DNA of 64,000 nucleotides. Source: Rugalucina vietnamica (taxonomy: Eukaryota > Mollusca > Bivalvia > Lucinida > Lucinidae). The notes below the pieces were generated by a model. The model was not told the DNA's origin. It made no database searches and saw nothing but the letters and a program-made list of their open reading frames with translations. Made by a program: the position numbers and the translations under genes. The stretch is taken from contig OZ024873.1 of NCBI GenBank assembly GCA_964017185.1, forward strand, positions 44,440,760 through 44,504,759, in the 5' to 3' direction. Below, one piece after another: positions 47,400 to 58,413 of the stretch (position 1 is its first letter; every line of letters starts with the position of its first letter).

Positions 47400-47700
47400 T
47401 ATCTTGGAGTTAAAATATATTTCTCTGTATCAGTGATAGCAGTGAGGTAGAAACTCTGCAAAATGATTGAGACATACTCTTCAACCACACACCTTGACCT
47501 GGTGCTCTAGACCTTCATGTCATTGTTCGTTGTCTTTGTAAAGATTAACTTAAGTGCATAATTGACCAGTTATAGTTCCAGGCATGAAGCCTTGCAATTG
47601 ACCTTAACATGCTATCCAAGCTAGCTCTTTCACCCATTGACCTCCACAGATAGTTCAGTGCCCATAACATTTTTTTCACACTTGAAGCCCATGCAGGACT
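47400..47700 (+). repeat. Diverged type B monomers
   Basis: TTTCTCTGTATCAGTGATAGC, CATACTCTTCAACCACACACC and CACCTTGACCTGGTG match B monomers. About two decayed units, no ends. Confidence 0.65.
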
Positions 47701-47788
47701 AAAGATTGATTCCCATAATCCTTCTCATTTCTTTCATGAAGATTTTATCATAAAATTTTTTTACTGGCATTTTTCCATTCTTTTTATT

Positions 47789-49753
47789 AGCTCACCTGAG
47801 CCGTCAGGCTCACAAGGTGAGCTTATAGTATACCCATGCTCCGTCGTCCGTCCGTCGTCCGTCCGTCGTCCACCATTTTCAAAGATCTTCTTCTCTGAAA
47901 CAGCTTGGCCAATCAAAGCCAAATTTTACATGAAGAATCTATGGGAAGGGGGAACCAATGTGTATATAAATAATCCAGGTCACATGACCAAGATGGCCGC
48001 CATGCCCATATATGGCAAAAACCCTTCAAAAATCTTCTTCTCCGGAACCACTGGACCGATTTCAACCAAACTTGGCATGAAGCATCGATGACTCAAGTAC
48101 TACAATGTGTATATAAATCATGACCTTGCGGTGACCTTGACCTATTTTACGGCAAGGTCAACATAGGTCGCCTTTGCTTTTGAATGGGAAAAATTGTTAA
48201 ATTGTCATTTAAAGGAAAAATCTTGCAGAAAATGAGCAGTAGGACTGAATATTAATGATTCTGAAAAAAATTGGGCACCAGGGGCTCATCCGCCCCCACC
48301 CCGGGGCAATATACATGTATATTATCATAATATTCAAACATCTTCTTCTCTGAAACCGCTTGGCCAATCAAAGCCAAATTTTACATGAAGCATCTATGGG
48401 AAGGGGGAACCAATGTGTATATAAATAATCCAGGTCACATGACCAAGATGGCCGCCATGCCCATATATGGTAAAAACCCTTCAAAAACTCTCTTCTCCGG
48501 AACCACTGGACCGATTTCAATGAAACTTGGCATGAAGCATCGATGACTCAAGTACTACAATGTATATATAAATCATGACCCTGTGATGACCTTGACCTTT
48601 TTTACGACAAGGTCAACATAGGTCGCCAATGCATTTGAATAGGGAAAACTTTTAAAATGTCATTTAAAGTGAAAGTCTTGCAGGAAATGGGCAGTAGGAC
48701 TGAATATTAATGATTCTGAAAAAAAAATGGACCCCAGGGGCTCATCTGCCCCCACCCCGGGGCAATATACATGTATATTACCATAATATTCAAACATCTT
48801 CTCCTCTGAAACCGCGTGGCGAATCAAAGCCAAATTTTATGTGAAGCATCTATGGAATGGGGGAATTAATGTGTATATAAATTATCTAGTTCACATGACC
48901 AAGATGGCTGCCATGCCCATATATGGTAAAAACCCTTCAAAAATCTTCTTCTCCGAATCTGGTGGATCGATTTCAAAGAAACTTGGCATGAAGCACCAAT
49001 GGCTGAAGTACTACAATGTATATATAAATCATGACCCTGTGGTGGCCTTGACCTATTTTATGACAAGGTCAACATAGGTCGCCAATGCATTGGAATGGGG
49101 AAAACTTTTAAAAAGTCATTTGAGGTGAAAATCTTGTAGGAAATGGGTAGTAGGACTAAATATTAATGATTCTGAAAAAAAAATGGACCTAAGGGCTCAT
49201 ATTCCCATACCCGGGGCAATATACATGTATATTACCATAATATTCAAACATCTTCTCCTCTAAAACCACTTGGCCAATTGAAGCCAAATTTTATGTGAAG
49301 CATCTATAGGATGGGGGAACCAATGTATATATTAATAATCTAGGTCGCATGACCAAGATGGCCGCCATGCCCATATATGGTAAAAACCCTTCAAATATCT
49401 TCTTCTCTGAAACCAATAGATTGATTTCAATGAAACTTGGGGTGAAGCAACCATGGCTATAGTACTACAATGTACATGTATATATAAATCATGACCCTGT
49501 GATGACCTTGACCAAGTTTATGGCAAGGTCAACATGGGTTGCCCATGCATTTGAATGGGAAAAACTGTTAAAATGGCATTTGAAGGGAAAATCCAGCAAG
49601 AAATTGGCAAATGGACAGAATATTGATTATTCTGAAAAAAGAAAACGGCTTCATCTGCCCCTGCACTGGGGTTAAATACCATAATATTCAAACATGTTTA
49701 TTGGTATATGCAGCAAACTCAGGTGAGCGTTTACAGGACCATTGGTCCTCTGG
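47789..49753 (+). mobile_element. Type A Pearl element (A9), complete
   Basis: Head hairpin after TTTTTATT, GTCGTCCGTCCGTCG tract, four monomers (blocks near 47976, 48432, 48890 and 49345) and the full 3' hairpin. It lies 600 bp downstream of the third FCHO exon. Confidence 0.83.
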
Positions 49754-49897
49754 TTCCAGAAGAGCATTTGTCAGTTAGTGGTGAAAGAAATGTGCACCCA
49801 GTACTGGGAGGCTTGCCCAGGAACAGTGTAGTTAGAATGACTGACTGTTCCACATGACCTTAGTGGAAACAATTAACCTGTGCTATACAAGGGTGGT
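49754..49897. other. Short unique spacer between A9 and A10
   Basis: A 27-codon open stretch follows the CTCTGG end of A9, but it matches no FCHO segment, so no exon is called. Confidence 0.4.
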
Positions 49898-50188
49898 ATG
49901 GGGTCTGTCTGCCCCCACCCCGGGGCAATTTACATGTATATTACAGTGATATTCAAAGATCTTCTTCTCTGAAACTGCTTGGCCAATCAAAGCCAAACTT
50001 TATGAGGAGTATTGTTAGAAAGTGGGAATGAAAATATATATAAATGGTCAATGTCACATGACCAAGATGGCTGTCATATCTATAAATAGCAAAAACCTTT
50101 AAAAATCTTTTACTCCAGAACCAGAAGGCCTATGATTTTGAAACTTGGCATGAAGCATCAGGCAATGGAGCTCTACAAAGTTTATATA
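49898..50188 (+). mobile_element. Type A Pearl element (A10), part before E1
   Basis: Headless piece from GGGTCTGTCTGCCCCC to GTTTATATA. It continues at 62254 and again at 63900, after two transposon insertions. The uninterrupted order is visible in A5b at 33165-33600. Confidence 0.82.
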
Positions 50189-51070
50189 CAGTGCTCTTAA
50201 ATTCAATTACCCACTTTTTATTTTCCGCGATGATAAAATGCATTTTTTCACGGCGGAATCAGCTCGAAATTTCGCCAAACAAAAGAAAAAATACTCGTGA
50301 AATCGATTTTTTTTTTCGCCGCAAAATACGGCGAATGGTGAAATACGAGGAAATTTCGCGAGGAAACTTAATATTTCGCGATGAAGACAGGTAAGGTATA
50401 TTTAAGACAGGTAAGGTATAATTTTCTTCTTCACCGCGTTTCATCGCGAAAAATCCACCTGATTTGAATTGGACATCATGTCCAACGGTAAGTATACGTT
50501 GTAATTTTTTTCAACTTACTTTGAGCGTAGAGTATTTTCGACGGTGTATTTTACCTTCAAAGCACACGTTAAAAGAGAGAGAAAAAATAATGCAATTGAA
50601 CCTTCTCTCGTCACTATCGTTCTAGATGATATTTTTGTCAGACGATTCTTTGACGCGATTTAGCTACGTGACTGGATAAATAGATTTGTTTATTTGGCAA
50701 CGCAACTTTTGATTGCTCATAATTGGTTTGAACGTCACGTGCCGATTGTACAGTCAAGGGTCAAAAGTAATTCCAAAATGTCGGACTTCATGTATGAGAC
50801 TCCTAAGAAGTAAACACGTACATGTAGTGTGCAGAACGATCTACATCGCTCATGGTAAGAGGTAAAAAATTATGCTGGCGTGGCTTACTTTGATCATCAC
50901 TGAATCCTGTTCACGATTTGCGCATGCAGGTGCGTCCGTAGAAATATTATCATTCGTGTACTGTACACGAGCATGCATTTGGGGGATGAAAATTACATGA
51001 TATCCTAAAGATATCGGCGTTTTTCTAAACTGAATCAAAAGAAAAAAATAGTAAAAGATACATGCATGGT

Positions 51071-51350
51071 AGACATACGAAAACTTGCCCATGCATTAAA
51101 AAGAGATTTTTAGCTTTAAAGATTGAAAACTTTTCAGAAGAAAGATTTTGATATTTTTCTTATTTTTGCTCAAACATAGATTGCGGGTACACGTTAGAAA
51201 CACCTCGGCGAGGCGGTTCTAACGAGTACCCACAATATATGTTTTCAAGCAAAAATAAGAAAAATGGGTACACCCCTGCATACCCCAGTTTTGCTATATA
51301 AAAATGGGGTTTAGGGGGGTATACATTACACGAATATGTTTTCGTGATGG
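51071..51350. mobile_element. Hairpin repeat R, copy 1, inserted in E1
   Basis: Absent from the homologous place in E2, which shows a clean insertion of about 280 bp. It folds: TTTTTCTTATTTTTGCTC ... GCGGGTAC..TTAGAA pairs with TTCTAACGAGTACCC ... GCAAAAATAAGAAAAA, with CCTCGGCGAGG at the tip. Relatives at 57484-57825 and, partly, 42760. Confidence 0.75.
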
Positions 51351-51536
51351 AGTCACCGTCGTCAAACAAAACTTGAAATTTCACCGAGTTGTCCGTTGCT
51401 TAGCATCCAGTTAAAAAGAAGTATGTTCAAATCTGAATTTGGCACCCCGGTGGGCCATGTAATGAACTACCACAATGACCGCAGCACTTTTCAAGCAAGA
51501 AACATATGCATGGATGGCCAAACATAACCACTTTAT

Positions 51537-52367
51537 GATTGACTAGGTTGATCACTTTTCTGATAATTGTCTTTGTCAAAATTGTCATAAATTATTGGGA
51601 AATTTTTTTTTTTTTCTTTCAGGACTATGAGGCATCTAGCACCCGTGTGAAGTGTCCAGCAGGAAGCGGTTGCTATGTCCCGACATGACTGAAAGCCATG
51701 ACTGAGACGTAAAGCCACAACAAAATAACTTTTTTTTTTTTTCAAAAGATATGCATGACCTTTTACTTCCATATATTGTTTCGGGAAGACAGCCGGAACT
51801 TACCGTTTCGATCCCTTTCGATGTGTTTACCTTTTATAAGTCCGCATTTTACTAGTATTACAAGCTATTGAGTCACGTTAATGTACATGTAAGAACACAT
51901 ATGTCACACTAACATTTCCGCTACTAACGAAAAGGCAGGCTGGTTGTGGATGCTGTGATTCTCCATCCAATAGACTTCAACTACGACGATCGAAACTGGA
52001 ACGCCAACCGTGTCATAAATGCATGCAGTTTTAGAGATCCGAACAACATCCAGACAAGGTTAGAATCCTCCCGCCCCAGCTTTCTGACCCAAATGCATGC
52101 ACAAGTAAATGTATATAAAGTTTATGTGACTGCGACGTCAAGGTGACATTCAGTCTCCACAATCTTGCATGAATTTTAATAATGATTCAAGATACCTTCT
52201 TGATCAGTCAACGTATATCGCAGACATGTATATACTCGAGGACAAAATGTCTTTAATATGCTTTTAAAACCTTTCTATATCAAGCAACTGACCAAACCTG
52301 ATCAACCATTGGTGAACCAACAGAACACTAAAACCAATAATAACTGTCTTTTTCTTTGTATCTTTTT
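51537..52367. other. E1 interior, SINE-tail-like block, no gene
   Basis: Contains a segment shared with 31180-31260 (GTCCCGACATGACTG ... GACGTAAAGCC, about 51668-51716). A TTTCTTTCAG at 51613-51622 looks like a splice acceptor, but the following frame is short and not FCHO. A 66-codon frame at 51946 is unrecognised. Confidence 0.4.
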
Positions 52368-53883
52368 AGCTCACCTGAGCCGTCAGGCTCACAAGGTGAG
52401 CTTATAGTATACCCATGCTCCGTCGTCCGTCCGTCCGTCGTCCGTCCGTCGTCCACCATTTTCAAAGATCTTCTCCTCTGAAACCGCTTGGCCAATCAAA
52501 GCCAAATTTTACATGAAGCATCTATGGGAAGGGGGAACCAATGTGTATATAAATAATCCAGGTCACATGACCAAGATGGCCGCCATGCCCATATATGGTA
52601 AAAACCCTTCAAAAACTCTCTTCTCCGGAACCACTGGACCGATTTCAACCAAACTTGGCATGAAGCATTAATGGCTCAAGCACTACAATGTATATATAAA
52701 TCATGACCCTATGATGCTCTTGACCTATTTTACGGCAAGGTCAACATAGGTCGCGAATGCATTTGAATGGGAAAATTGTTAAATTGTCATTTAAAGGAAA
52801 AGTCTTGCAGAAAATGAGCAGTAGGACTGAATATTAATAATTCTGAAAAAAAATTGGGCACCAGGGGCTCATCCGCCCCCACCCCGGGGCAATATACATG
52901 TATATCTCCATAATATTCAAACATCTTCTCCTCTGAAACCTCTTGGCCAATCAAAGCGAAATTTTATGTGAAGCATCAATAGGAAGGGGTAACAAATATG
53001 TATATGAAAAATTCAGGTCACATGACCAAGATGGCCGCCATGCCCATATATGGTAAAAAACGTTCAAAAATCTTCTTCTCCAGAACCGGTTGACCGATTT
53101 CAACGAAACTTGGCACGAAGCATCGATGGCTCAAGCACTACAATGTGTATATAAATCATGACCCTGTGATGACCTTGACCTATTTTACGGGAAGGTCAAC
53201 ATAGGTCACCAATGCATTTGAATGGGGAAAACTTTTAAAATGTCATTTAAAGTGAAAGTCTTGCAGGAAATGGGCAGTAGGACTGGATATTAATGATTCT
53301 GAAAAAAATTGGACCCCAGGGGCTCATGTGCCCCCACCCCGGGGCAATATACATGTATATTTCCATAATATTCAAACGTCTTCTCCTCTGAAACCGCTTG
53401 GCCAAACAAAGCCAAATTTTAAGTGAAGCATCTATAGAATGGGGGAATCAATGTGTATATAAATAATCTAGGTCACATGACCAAGATGGCCGCCATGCCC
53501 ATATATGGTAAAAACCCATCAAAAATCATCTTCTCTTAAACCAATAGACTGATTTCAAGGAAACTTGGCGTGAGGCATCGATGGCTAAAGTACTCCAATG
53601 TATATATAAATCATGACCCTGTGATGACCTTGACCAAGTTTATGGCAAGGTCAACATGGGTTGCCTGTGCATCTGAATTGGGAAAACTGTTAAAATGTCA
53701 TTTGAAGGAAAAAGCCAACAGGAAATTGGCAAATGGACAGAATATTGAAGATTCTGAAAAAAGAAAATGGCCCAAGGGCTTATCTGCCCCTGCACTGGAG
53801 TTAAATACCATAATATGCAAACATGTTTATTGGTATATGCAGCTGATCTCAGGTGAGCGTTTACAGGACCATTGGTCCTCTGG
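52368..53883 (+). mobile_element. Type A Pearl element (A11), complete, inside E1
   Basis: Head hairpin after CTTTTT, GTCCGTCCGTCGTCC tract, three monomers (blocks near 52560, 53014 and 53472), full 3' hairpin ending CTCTGG. The Harbinger-like MITE P lies directly against its 3' end. Confidence 0.83.
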
Positions 53884-53888
53884 TTTTA

Positions 53889-54549
53889 AACAGCATTCAC
53901 ACTGTAGCTTATAAACCAAACGCGCACCGGGCGTATGAAAAATCTCAACACGCTGAAGATTTTGGAAGAATAAAAATTAATTTGTTCCTTTAACTCGCTT
54001 TAGCAGTCACACAGTAGCGCGTGACTGAGGCGTGTGCCGGACGTATAAAAATTAAAAAGGTTTTAGAGTACATTTGTGTTACATCCAAAACACGCTGTGC
54101 ACGCGCTGCCGGCACACAGCAAACGTTTAATGCGCGTCTCACACAGGTTTTGGCCCCGCTACTGAAGCAATATCTTATCAAATCGGAACGCGCATGTAGC
54201 GTACACTGGCGTGCCTGAAACATGCGCCGAACGCATTCGAAGCGTACTCAACGTGCCTACAAAGCGCGTGAAACTTATTCGAAACTTTTAAGACACACGC
54301 CCGGAACACGCCGAGTTTCTTGAAAATTTTTAATCATGTTTAAATTTTTTGAGCCCAGACGCGCCTGGAGTGCGCAGCGACTTACAGCGACGTATATCAA
54401 CGTGCTCCAAATATACATCAAGCGTAAAAACACGCGTATAACACGCTTTTAACGTGTCTCCGACGTGCTCCTGGCATATATTGAATTTTACAATTTTATC
54501 AACACGCCCGGTGCTCGTTTGGCTTATACGCTAATGTGTGAATGCTGTT
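53889..54549. mobile_element. Harbinger-like MITE P (661 bp)
   Basis: About 47-bp inverted ends starting AACAGCATTCACAC (53889) and ending GTGTGAATGCTGTT (54549), with CACCGGGCGT further in on both sides. TTA is duplicated (53886-53888, 54550-54552); TTA/TAA targets are typical of PIF/Harbinger. CpG-rich interior with many ACGCG and CACGC motifs. Confidence 0.82.
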
Positions 54550-54667
54550 TTATTCTTACACACTTCGCCTATATAGCAAATGATTAAAAACGTGTTATAT
54601 TGTGCAACATTTCACTGGGCGAACAAGCGTGACGTTACTTTGCGCCATGTTCGTATGTATATTATAG

Positions 54668-55068
54668 TGTTCCGCCGTTGACTTATCGGCGCACCTCGTT
54701 CTAACCCCGAGTAAGGGTAATACCATCACCAGCCTACAATGATAGAATTACAGTAAAATACAGATTTTTTTAAACTTTTTGAAGAGACGAGAAGCTTGTT
54801 AGTACTTGCCTTGGGAATGCTGAGCGCCAAGATGTCATGTCCAGAATGACACTAAATACTAGAACCAGTCAACGTTATTGCGACGTCATGTCACGACGTC
54901 GCAATAACGTTGACTGGTTCTAGTATTATTCTAGTATTTAGTGTCATTCTGGACATGACACAAGCGAGGTAGCCACTGGTACCATCATTACCATGACAGC
55001 CCGGAGTCGAACCCACGACCTCCCATTCCCGAAGCGGACAATCTAACCATTACGCTATCGGGACCGGT
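54668..55068 (-). mobile_element. tRNA-derived SINE family S2, copy 3, split by Q
   Basis: Distal block TTCCGCCGTTGACTTATCGG (54670), body GAATGCTGAGCGCCAAG | AAGCGAGGTAGCCACTGG, minus-strand head with box B complement GAGTCGAACCC near 55005 and box A complement ATCTAACCATTACGC near 55050. Interrupted by foldback Q. Confidence 0.75.
54833..54960. mobile_element. Foldback MITE Q (128 bp, near-perfect palindrome)
   Basis: Arms of about 57 bp starting TGTCATGTCCAGAATGACAC are identical except for an 11-bp duplication (ATAATACTAGA) in the right arm; short GACGTC-rich tip. CAAG flanks both sides (54828-54831, 54961-54964). It interrupts SINE S2 copy 3. Its perfection implies a very recent insertion. 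Confidence 0.88.
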
Positions 55069-55273
55069 GACGTCAGCCATCCCATCAATCACCGTTAGAC
55101 GGTGTAACGTAACGTAATTTTATATTACTGATCATTCCAATGCGATACTTCTGTGGTGGTTCTTATTGTTTAATGTATTGTTGTTGTATTTTTGCTGTAA
55201 GCAGTGGTAAGCACATTATGTATGTTTTCATATTTTTAGTTAAAGAGTTTGTTTCAGTTCATCTTCATTTAAG

Positions 55274-55680
55274 GATTGAAATTCAGATTTTTTTTTTTTT
55301 CACTGGATGATGAAAAACATTAGGCTGTTTTAATGTCGGAGAAGCCCGAAGGGCTTCTCGGAGACATTAAAACAGCTAATGATTTTCATCATCCAGTGAA
55401 AGCTAAAATCTGAATTTCAATAATTATATTTACATTTTGTTTTATCAATCAAGTATCAGATTTTAAGATATCAGATATCACCGTTCAGTCTCATGTTGTT
55501 TGACATTAAATCCGACTTAACGTAACGTTGGAACAGCCAAAACGTCAAATTTTCGCGCCTAACGTCATGGCGATACGTGACCAACGTCACGACAACAAGA
55601 GTAAACAAACAACGTCACTGGACGGGTTTTGACGTCGCCCCGCCCGTAGGCGTGGCCTCTAGATCACGTTACTTAATGTT
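55274..55680. repeat. Interspersed repeat J, copy 2, with 150-bp hairpin
   Basis: 55274-55424 is a nearly perfect hairpin: GAAATTCAGA..CACTGGATGATGAAAA..AGGCTGTTTTAATGTC..GGAGAAGCCC-GAA-GGGCTTCTC and its inverse. The body to 55680 matches 2990-3260 and has several AACGTCAC/GACGTCGC motifs. Confidence 0.8.
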
Positions 55681-57483
55681 TTTCATTGGGAAATGAAGAA
55701 CATCAAGAAAGATACTTTCATCTAGGGCGATTGCAATAAAAATGTAAATATACCAATTTGCAATTTGGAAATCAATCATACGTCTCGTAGATAATTGCAG
55801 TGATTTCCTTTTATTATTTCACGAGTTTAATCTTACCTTAAGAACATTACATGCTTAGGATCCAAACAGCATCATGAGCATCGCTATGGTACATGGGCGG
55901 CTCTGAAATTGGTCCCTGGATAACTGTATTTTGTAACACCTAAACAATATAGCTGTCTTTTGTAACGGACGAACACTTAAAACACATAGAACGTCCATCA
56001 TTATGACATCGTAAGATTTAGGATAAATCTGCACACTATGTTTGCATCTGGGAAGTAAGAATAGAGGGATCAGGAATCGAATCCCAGCATAAACACCAGG
56101 CTGGAAAGGAACAATTATAACGCATCACAAACCTTATTTCCCCAACAAGACACAGGTAGAACATGATTACTAGCTCTTTCCCAACAAGTTAGCCATTCGG
56201 CTAGTCCCAATCAAAACCAAAGACAACGAGCGCAACAGAGAGGCAGGCAGAATAGACAGATATTGTAGCATGAAGAGCAATCACTATTGGGGCTCGAACC
56301 CACACCAGAAACAGCGATGAGTGTCGTCATTTATACATTCAAACATTTTGTCATCGTCTTCGTAAAGCAGGGTTTCTGACAATTTTAGTACGACGGCATG
56401 TCTCCCAAAAAGAACATTTCGAAATGGTTCATCCCAATCAAATAACGTACATGTATTTCACATATTAAGATCTGCGAAATAATGGTTAAGGTAGGCGGCA
56501 ATGATCAGGAAATGGCACAATCAGAAAGTAATTCCCACTCTAAAACCAGAGGTGGGAAAACCTAAATTAACGAACTGTTACTTATAAAAAGAAAACATAT
56601 TGTACTTAGAGGAATGAGCATGTTACCCAAACTTTACTTAAAATATGTAAACGTACAAAAGGTGCAAACACCACAAAAATTCAACACCAACACGTAAAAC
56701 AAATAGTATCGCCTTGGAACAATCAGTAATGTATTACTGGCCTGCGTAACCTAGTTTTACAGGACTAAGGACTAGGACTCAGCAGCTGCAGTGGTTCACA
56801 ACATTAAGTTTATATAGGGCAGAGTGCATGTTCAATAGCTTTAGTGTCCGTCACGGGTGGTTATTATGGTGGGGAAGGGGATATGTGCAGATGCAGATCG
56901 TGTCTTCATAAGGTCACGATCTCCTCTTTGTGTCTTGCTTCGTTTCTGTTGGTGAGCAGTAGTTCCAGGTGGTTGATGGTTCCCATACCTACCTGCGGCT
57001 ATAGGAGAGATGCCCATGGTAAGAAGCTACAACATAAAACAGAGTTGTTATTAAATTAAAAACTTTTCCACACATTTCAACGTCATCATAGCATAGACAG
57101 GATTTCAGAACATCGTACTGCTACATGTATGTATTGCAACGTCGGCTATTTTATTTAGACTAACTTCACGTGCTACTTTGTTTAAACTTGTTGCCACGGG
57201 AACTACAGTGCATGGCCAATAACATGTTCTACTTACTACCGATATACATGTACATGTGTACATTCTATTCATGGTGTGCTGCTATTTTGCATGGAATATT
57301 GCATATGCTTTCTTTTAAATCACAGATCGCAGATTAAAAATTGAAGTCCTTTGCTTGATAAACACCTGAGAAATGACCAAATTTAGTGTAACCCATATAT
57401 TAACTACAACAAATTTGGCGGTCTACTGTAGGCCTCTCAGATAGCAGAAATCCCCTTTAATAAAGCTCGTTTATAAAAACGGT
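55681..57483. other. E1 interior, decayed pieces, no gene
   Basis: tRNA box-like pieces on the minus strand at about 56060 (GAATCGAATCCC) and 56290 (GGCTCGAACCC) suggest old SINEs. 56640-56720 resembles the interior of element X (GGTGCAAACACCACAAAAA, AAACAAATAG). Nothing else recognised. Confidence 0.4.
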
Positions 57484-57825
57484 GCATAACGGAAGCTTGC
57501 CCATGTAATTTACAGATTTTTTCAGCTGTAAAAATTGAGAAAAAAATCATTGGAATAACTTTTACCATTTTTTTTTATTTCTGCTCAAAACATAGATTGT
57601 TGGTAAACGTTAGAACCGCCTCGTCTAGAAACCGCTCAACCGCCTCGACGGAACCGCCGCGGCGAGGCGGTTCTATGCCGAGGCGGTTCTAACGAGTATC
57701 CACAACCTATGTTTTTTTAGCAGACATAAGAAAAATAGGTATATCCCTGCATACCCCAGTTTTGCTATATATAAAAGTGGGGTTCATAGGGGTATACATT
57801 ACACGGACATGTTTTCGTGATGGTA
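57484..57825. mobile_element. Hairpin repeat R, copy 2
   Basis: Same fold as 51071-51350: TTATTTCTGCTCAAAACATAG...GTTAGAA and TTCTAACGAGTATCC...CATAAGAAAAATAGG, ending ATGTTTTCGTGATGG. Here the tip is expanded by several CCGCCTCG / CGAGGCGG units, including GCCGCGGCGAGGCGGTTC. Confidence 0.72.
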
Positions 57826-58413
57826 TACAAGACAGAATACTCCCGTCGGCATTCCACGATACATTTCCACGCGGAAATGGTGCAGTGTACGAAGTGCTGG
57901 TTAGCTAGCTGATCTAGTACTATACAAATCATGTTTGAAAATGGAACAACAGAGATATGGTGGAGGCAAGTTGGTAAGATTTAGGAAAAACCCATTTTCC
58001 TGTAAGTGGTAGAGAACTGAACAGACACATCAATCGTTTTGTAATAATTAGTCAATCACTGTAATTATACCAGAGAGCTTTATCGCCTTCATCAAACTAA
58101 TTTTACATAATCTCTGAAAGATCCAAGCTAATTAACCAATTAAGACGAACAAAGTCATCTAATATTCCTTGGGGCAAAGCGGCTTTCTTGTTATCAAAAT
58201 CAACATGACAAATACACAAAATCGACCATTGATGAAATTATTATAGATGCGTGTTCAACCACTAACTAATAAAAAAAAAAGAAAACGAATGAAAATGAAA
58301 ATACATACCAATGAAATTAAAAATTAATAAAATAAATACTCTGCACTCGTTTTTTTTTTCGCCGCAAATCACCGCGAAACACCGGTCATGAAAATTCAAC
58401 TCCACTGACAGGT
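57826..58413. other. E1 interior between R2 and LINE
   Basis: AT-rich; at 58350-58380 a TTTTTTTTTCGCCGCAAATC stretch belongs to the E family motif set. TGACAGGT at 58406-58413 is the probable left target duplication of the LINE. Confidence 0.5.

Noticed and set aside
51613-51700. Possible next FCHO exon after TTTCTTTCAG
   Set aside because: The frame DYEASSTRVKCPAG... does not match FCHO and ends soon at a stop; part of it is a repeat shared with 31180-31260.
3629-53883. Many 60-130 codon frames across type A monomers (for example 4708-5109, 26784-27125, 53570-53914)
   Set aside because: They recur because the monomers recur, break at random positions between copies, and include the microsatellite and hairpin ends. 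Not genes.
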